A DNA stretch of 64,000 nucleotides from the NCBI GenBank assembly GCA_001801025.1, contig MGWO01000007.1:682001-746000 (forward strand). Reading direction: 5' to 3'. This document shows, one piece after another, positions 63,301-64,000 of the stretch. Made by a program: the position numbers and the translations under genes. The notes under the pieces were generated by a model. The model was not told where the DNA came from. It did no database searches and saw only the letters and a program-made list of their open reading frames with translations. The first letter of the stretch is position 1; each line of letters opens with the position of its first letter. This DNA comes from Gallionellales bacterium GWA2_54_124. GTDB taxonomy: Bacteria > Pseudomonadota > Gammaproteobacteria > Burkholderiales > Gallionellaceae.

Positions 63301-64000
63301 ACTTGGCGATGGTTTTGATGCGTTCGGGCTGAATCTGACCGACCGGGATGATTCCCGGCAAAATCAGCTTGCGTGCTTCGCGTGCTTCAAAACGCAGATG
63401 CTCGACGGATAATTGACTGTGATATTTATTCCGGATGAGCTGAATGATTTCCTCCGGGTGCGCCATCGCATATTGCCAGCCTAAAAGGGACGCCTGCCGG
63501 AATCGCTCGACGCGTTCGGGATGATCACGCAATTCGCGAGTGCTGGTGAACAGGATGTCGCCATAAAAATCAATGCCGTAATTTTGCGGATTGATGATAT
63601 TGATTTTGATGCCCTTTTCCCTGAAGTAAAACGGCTGGTTGGTCAGATAGCCTGAGATCACGTCGATCTGCTTTTTGTTCAGCAGGTCGTAATCGTTGTT
63701 CTGCGGCAGCAGGGTGTAGTCATCCGGTTTGATATTGGCGCCCGTCAGCATGGCGCGCAGCGGCGCTTCATCGGCACTGCTGATATCGGACATGATCGTG
63801 TGTCCCTTGATTTCAAAGGGGCTGCTGATTCCTGAATCCTGTCTGGAAAAAAATACCAGCGGATTGTGCTGGAAGATGGCCGCCAGCGCGACAATCGGTG
63901 CGCCCTGAGCGTAATGTGACAACAGTCCTGACGCGCCTATGCCGTATTCAGCTTCGCCTGCCACGATCTGTTGGACGACGTTTTTGCTAAGTGTCCGTTC
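60326..64000 (-). CDS. Dual binding-protein sensor, multi-PAS GGDEF protein (partial, N-terminus outside window)
   Basis: The frame stays open to base 64000 (it reads KNVVQQIVAGEAEYGIGASG before and through the first candidate start), so the gene continues off the right edge. At least 1224 residues are present. The order is an NMT1/THI5-like binding domain (VALAAIFQHNPLVFFSRQDS), a second, SBP_bac_3-type binding domain (LRVGVDSDFAPYEWIDEQGN), one membrane helix (LLQYGAGVVMLFLLFSYWVY), four PAS domains, and a GGDEF domain with VSRFGGDEFTVMLSEL and an REID inhibitory site. There is no EAL domain. It should make c-di-GMP in response to small periplasmic ligands. The dctPQM genes lie 142 bases downstream on the same strand. 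Confidence 0.9.
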   Translation of the reverse strand, partial: ERTLSKNVVQQIVAGEAEYGIGASGLLSHYAQGAPIVALAAIFQHNPLVFFSRQDSGISSPFEIKGHTIMSDISSADEAPLRAMLTGANIKPDDYTLLPQNNDYDLLNKKQIDVISGYLTNQPFYFREKGIKINIINPQNYGIDFYGDILFTSTRELRDHPERVERFRQASLLGWQYAMAHPEEIIQLIRNKYHSQLSVEHLRFEAREARKLILPGIIPVGQIQPERIKTIAKSFSDSGHNSPLSDAELDAFIYTGKASQLNLTDAEKTVLAAHPVLRVGVDSDFAPYEWIDEQGNYVGMAADYMKLLEKKLGVRFEIIHGKSWDEILNMAKRGELEMLACANKTPERSQYLTFSEPYKSAFAVIIDSGQGNFIGSLENLAGRRVAVEKGYFMQELMAKHYPKIQLITTKNTTEALQQVLNGTADAYVGDASTANYTIKKNGFLSLRFSGQTEYHSIHSVAVTRMHPELASIISKAMSSIPKAESDAIFNRWLGLKIEQGFKAETLLQYGAGVVMLFLLFSYWVYRLRREIEQRTILEKSVEENREKYRALSEAAFEAIFISEQGLGLEQNRQAGTLFGYSDQEIIGKPGTEFIAEQDRELVKRNISSGYELPYEALCQHKNGSTFPALICGKMMHYRGRDVRVTSISDITEQKNSEAQIRTMLSEQKAMLENDLIGIVRVKDRTIIWANPAYEKMMGYQPGEMTGISTRQNFVDDQAYKELGEIAYPLLESGKVFRTQLEHICKNGRRIWVDMSGSMLNSSRGESLWAFLDITDRKRTETILQATNLKMNSLLSSMAEGAYGIDTNGNCTFVNPSFLRILGYEHAKEVIGVHIHELIHHSYADGTLYPAAQCKMYMAYQKNEKAHSVDEVFWRRDGSAIPVEYWAQPIMTDGVITGAIATFIDISERKLAEAQLVESESRLRAIIENEPECIKIVDAQGKLTQMNPAGLRMIEADSLTQIAGRNILELIAPEYRKEFSRMHQRVLAGESVQMEFEIRGLKGGRRILETHAVPMQEYGQTVQLAVTRDITERKRLEEDIHQLAFYDSLTHLPNRRLMNERLAHAIMASRRSDRYCALMFLDLDNFKPLNDTHGHVVGDALLIEVARRLKACVREIDTVSRFGGDEFTVMLSELDTTQSDSVMQAQSIAEKIRASLAEPYLLTVRHEGTADTLVKHHCSASIGIAIFMGHDADGDEILKWADAAMYQAKAAGRNQICFYQGAHQA

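Noticed and set aside
1..64000. CRISPR array
   Set aside because: No series of short regular repeats with spacers was seen on reading the window.

Overview
The window looks like a chromosome segment from a betaproteobacterium, most likely in the Nitrosomonadales and perhaps close to the Gallionellaceae. The support is the gene order argD / rpsT / DUF3579 / murJ, the sulfate-assimilation order cysI-DUF934-cysH-cysD-cysN with a divergent cysB, the rpsF-rpsR-rplI-dnaB order, and a very large load of chemotaxis and cyclic-di-GMP genes. The genus assignment is inference; no rRNA gene is present to test it.

Layout. 1-3885: housekeeping genes (argD partial, rpsT, a DUF3579 gene, murJ). 3957-5732: a minus-strand pair, a response regulator and a CheZ-like protein. 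5825-13152: cysB and the sulfate assimilation cluster, including a TSUP permease and an unrecognised 76-residue protein. 13440-19906: a chemotaxis operon (cheY, a receptor/CheZ-like fusion, a STAS protein, cheA, an MCP, cheW), followed by the leftover tail of another receptor and a bidirectional terminator. 19989-26053: a minus-strand operon of cheD, a c-type-heme MCP and a PAS-rich GGDEF-EAL protein. 26166-29427: HDOD, cheR, a second cheD and cheB. 29562-36373: a cation/proton antiporter, ribosomal protein genes rpsF-rpsR-rplI, a MASE3 histidine kinase and dnaB. 36426-39233: a GGDEF-EAL protein. 39288-40638: tRNA-Val(GAC) and a 1.1-kb unit bounded by 175-bp direct repeats that carries a TumE/TumA-type toxin-antitoxin pair. 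40890-52403: a second signalling block (PAS-LuxR regulator, two GGDEF-EAL proteins, two MCPs, one receiver protein). 52608-57208: an ankyrin protein, rluF, lnt, a GIY-YIG protein and a PAS-GGDEF protein. 57291-60183: a TRAP transporter. 60326-64000: a GGDEF protein with two binding-protein-like sensor domains, cut by the window edge.

How it fits together. The che genes supply a nearly complete pathway: kinase, coupling protein, CheY, methyltransferase, methylesterase, two CheD deamidases and CheZ-like phosphatase motifs. Six GGDEF proteins, four of them with EAL domains, lie around them. All six keep the GGDEF signature and an RxxD inhibitory site. Three observations stand out. Five chemotaxis-type proteins end in the same C-terminal [VI]-[DE]-L-F tetrapeptide. 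CheA contains two 24-residue repeats that look like the c-di-GMP-binding MshEN pattern. A receptor-like protein carries a CheZ-type DxxxQ active-site motif. Together these suggest close wiring of phosphatase, adaptation and c-di-GMP signals around one chemosensory hub. That model is inference from sequence only.
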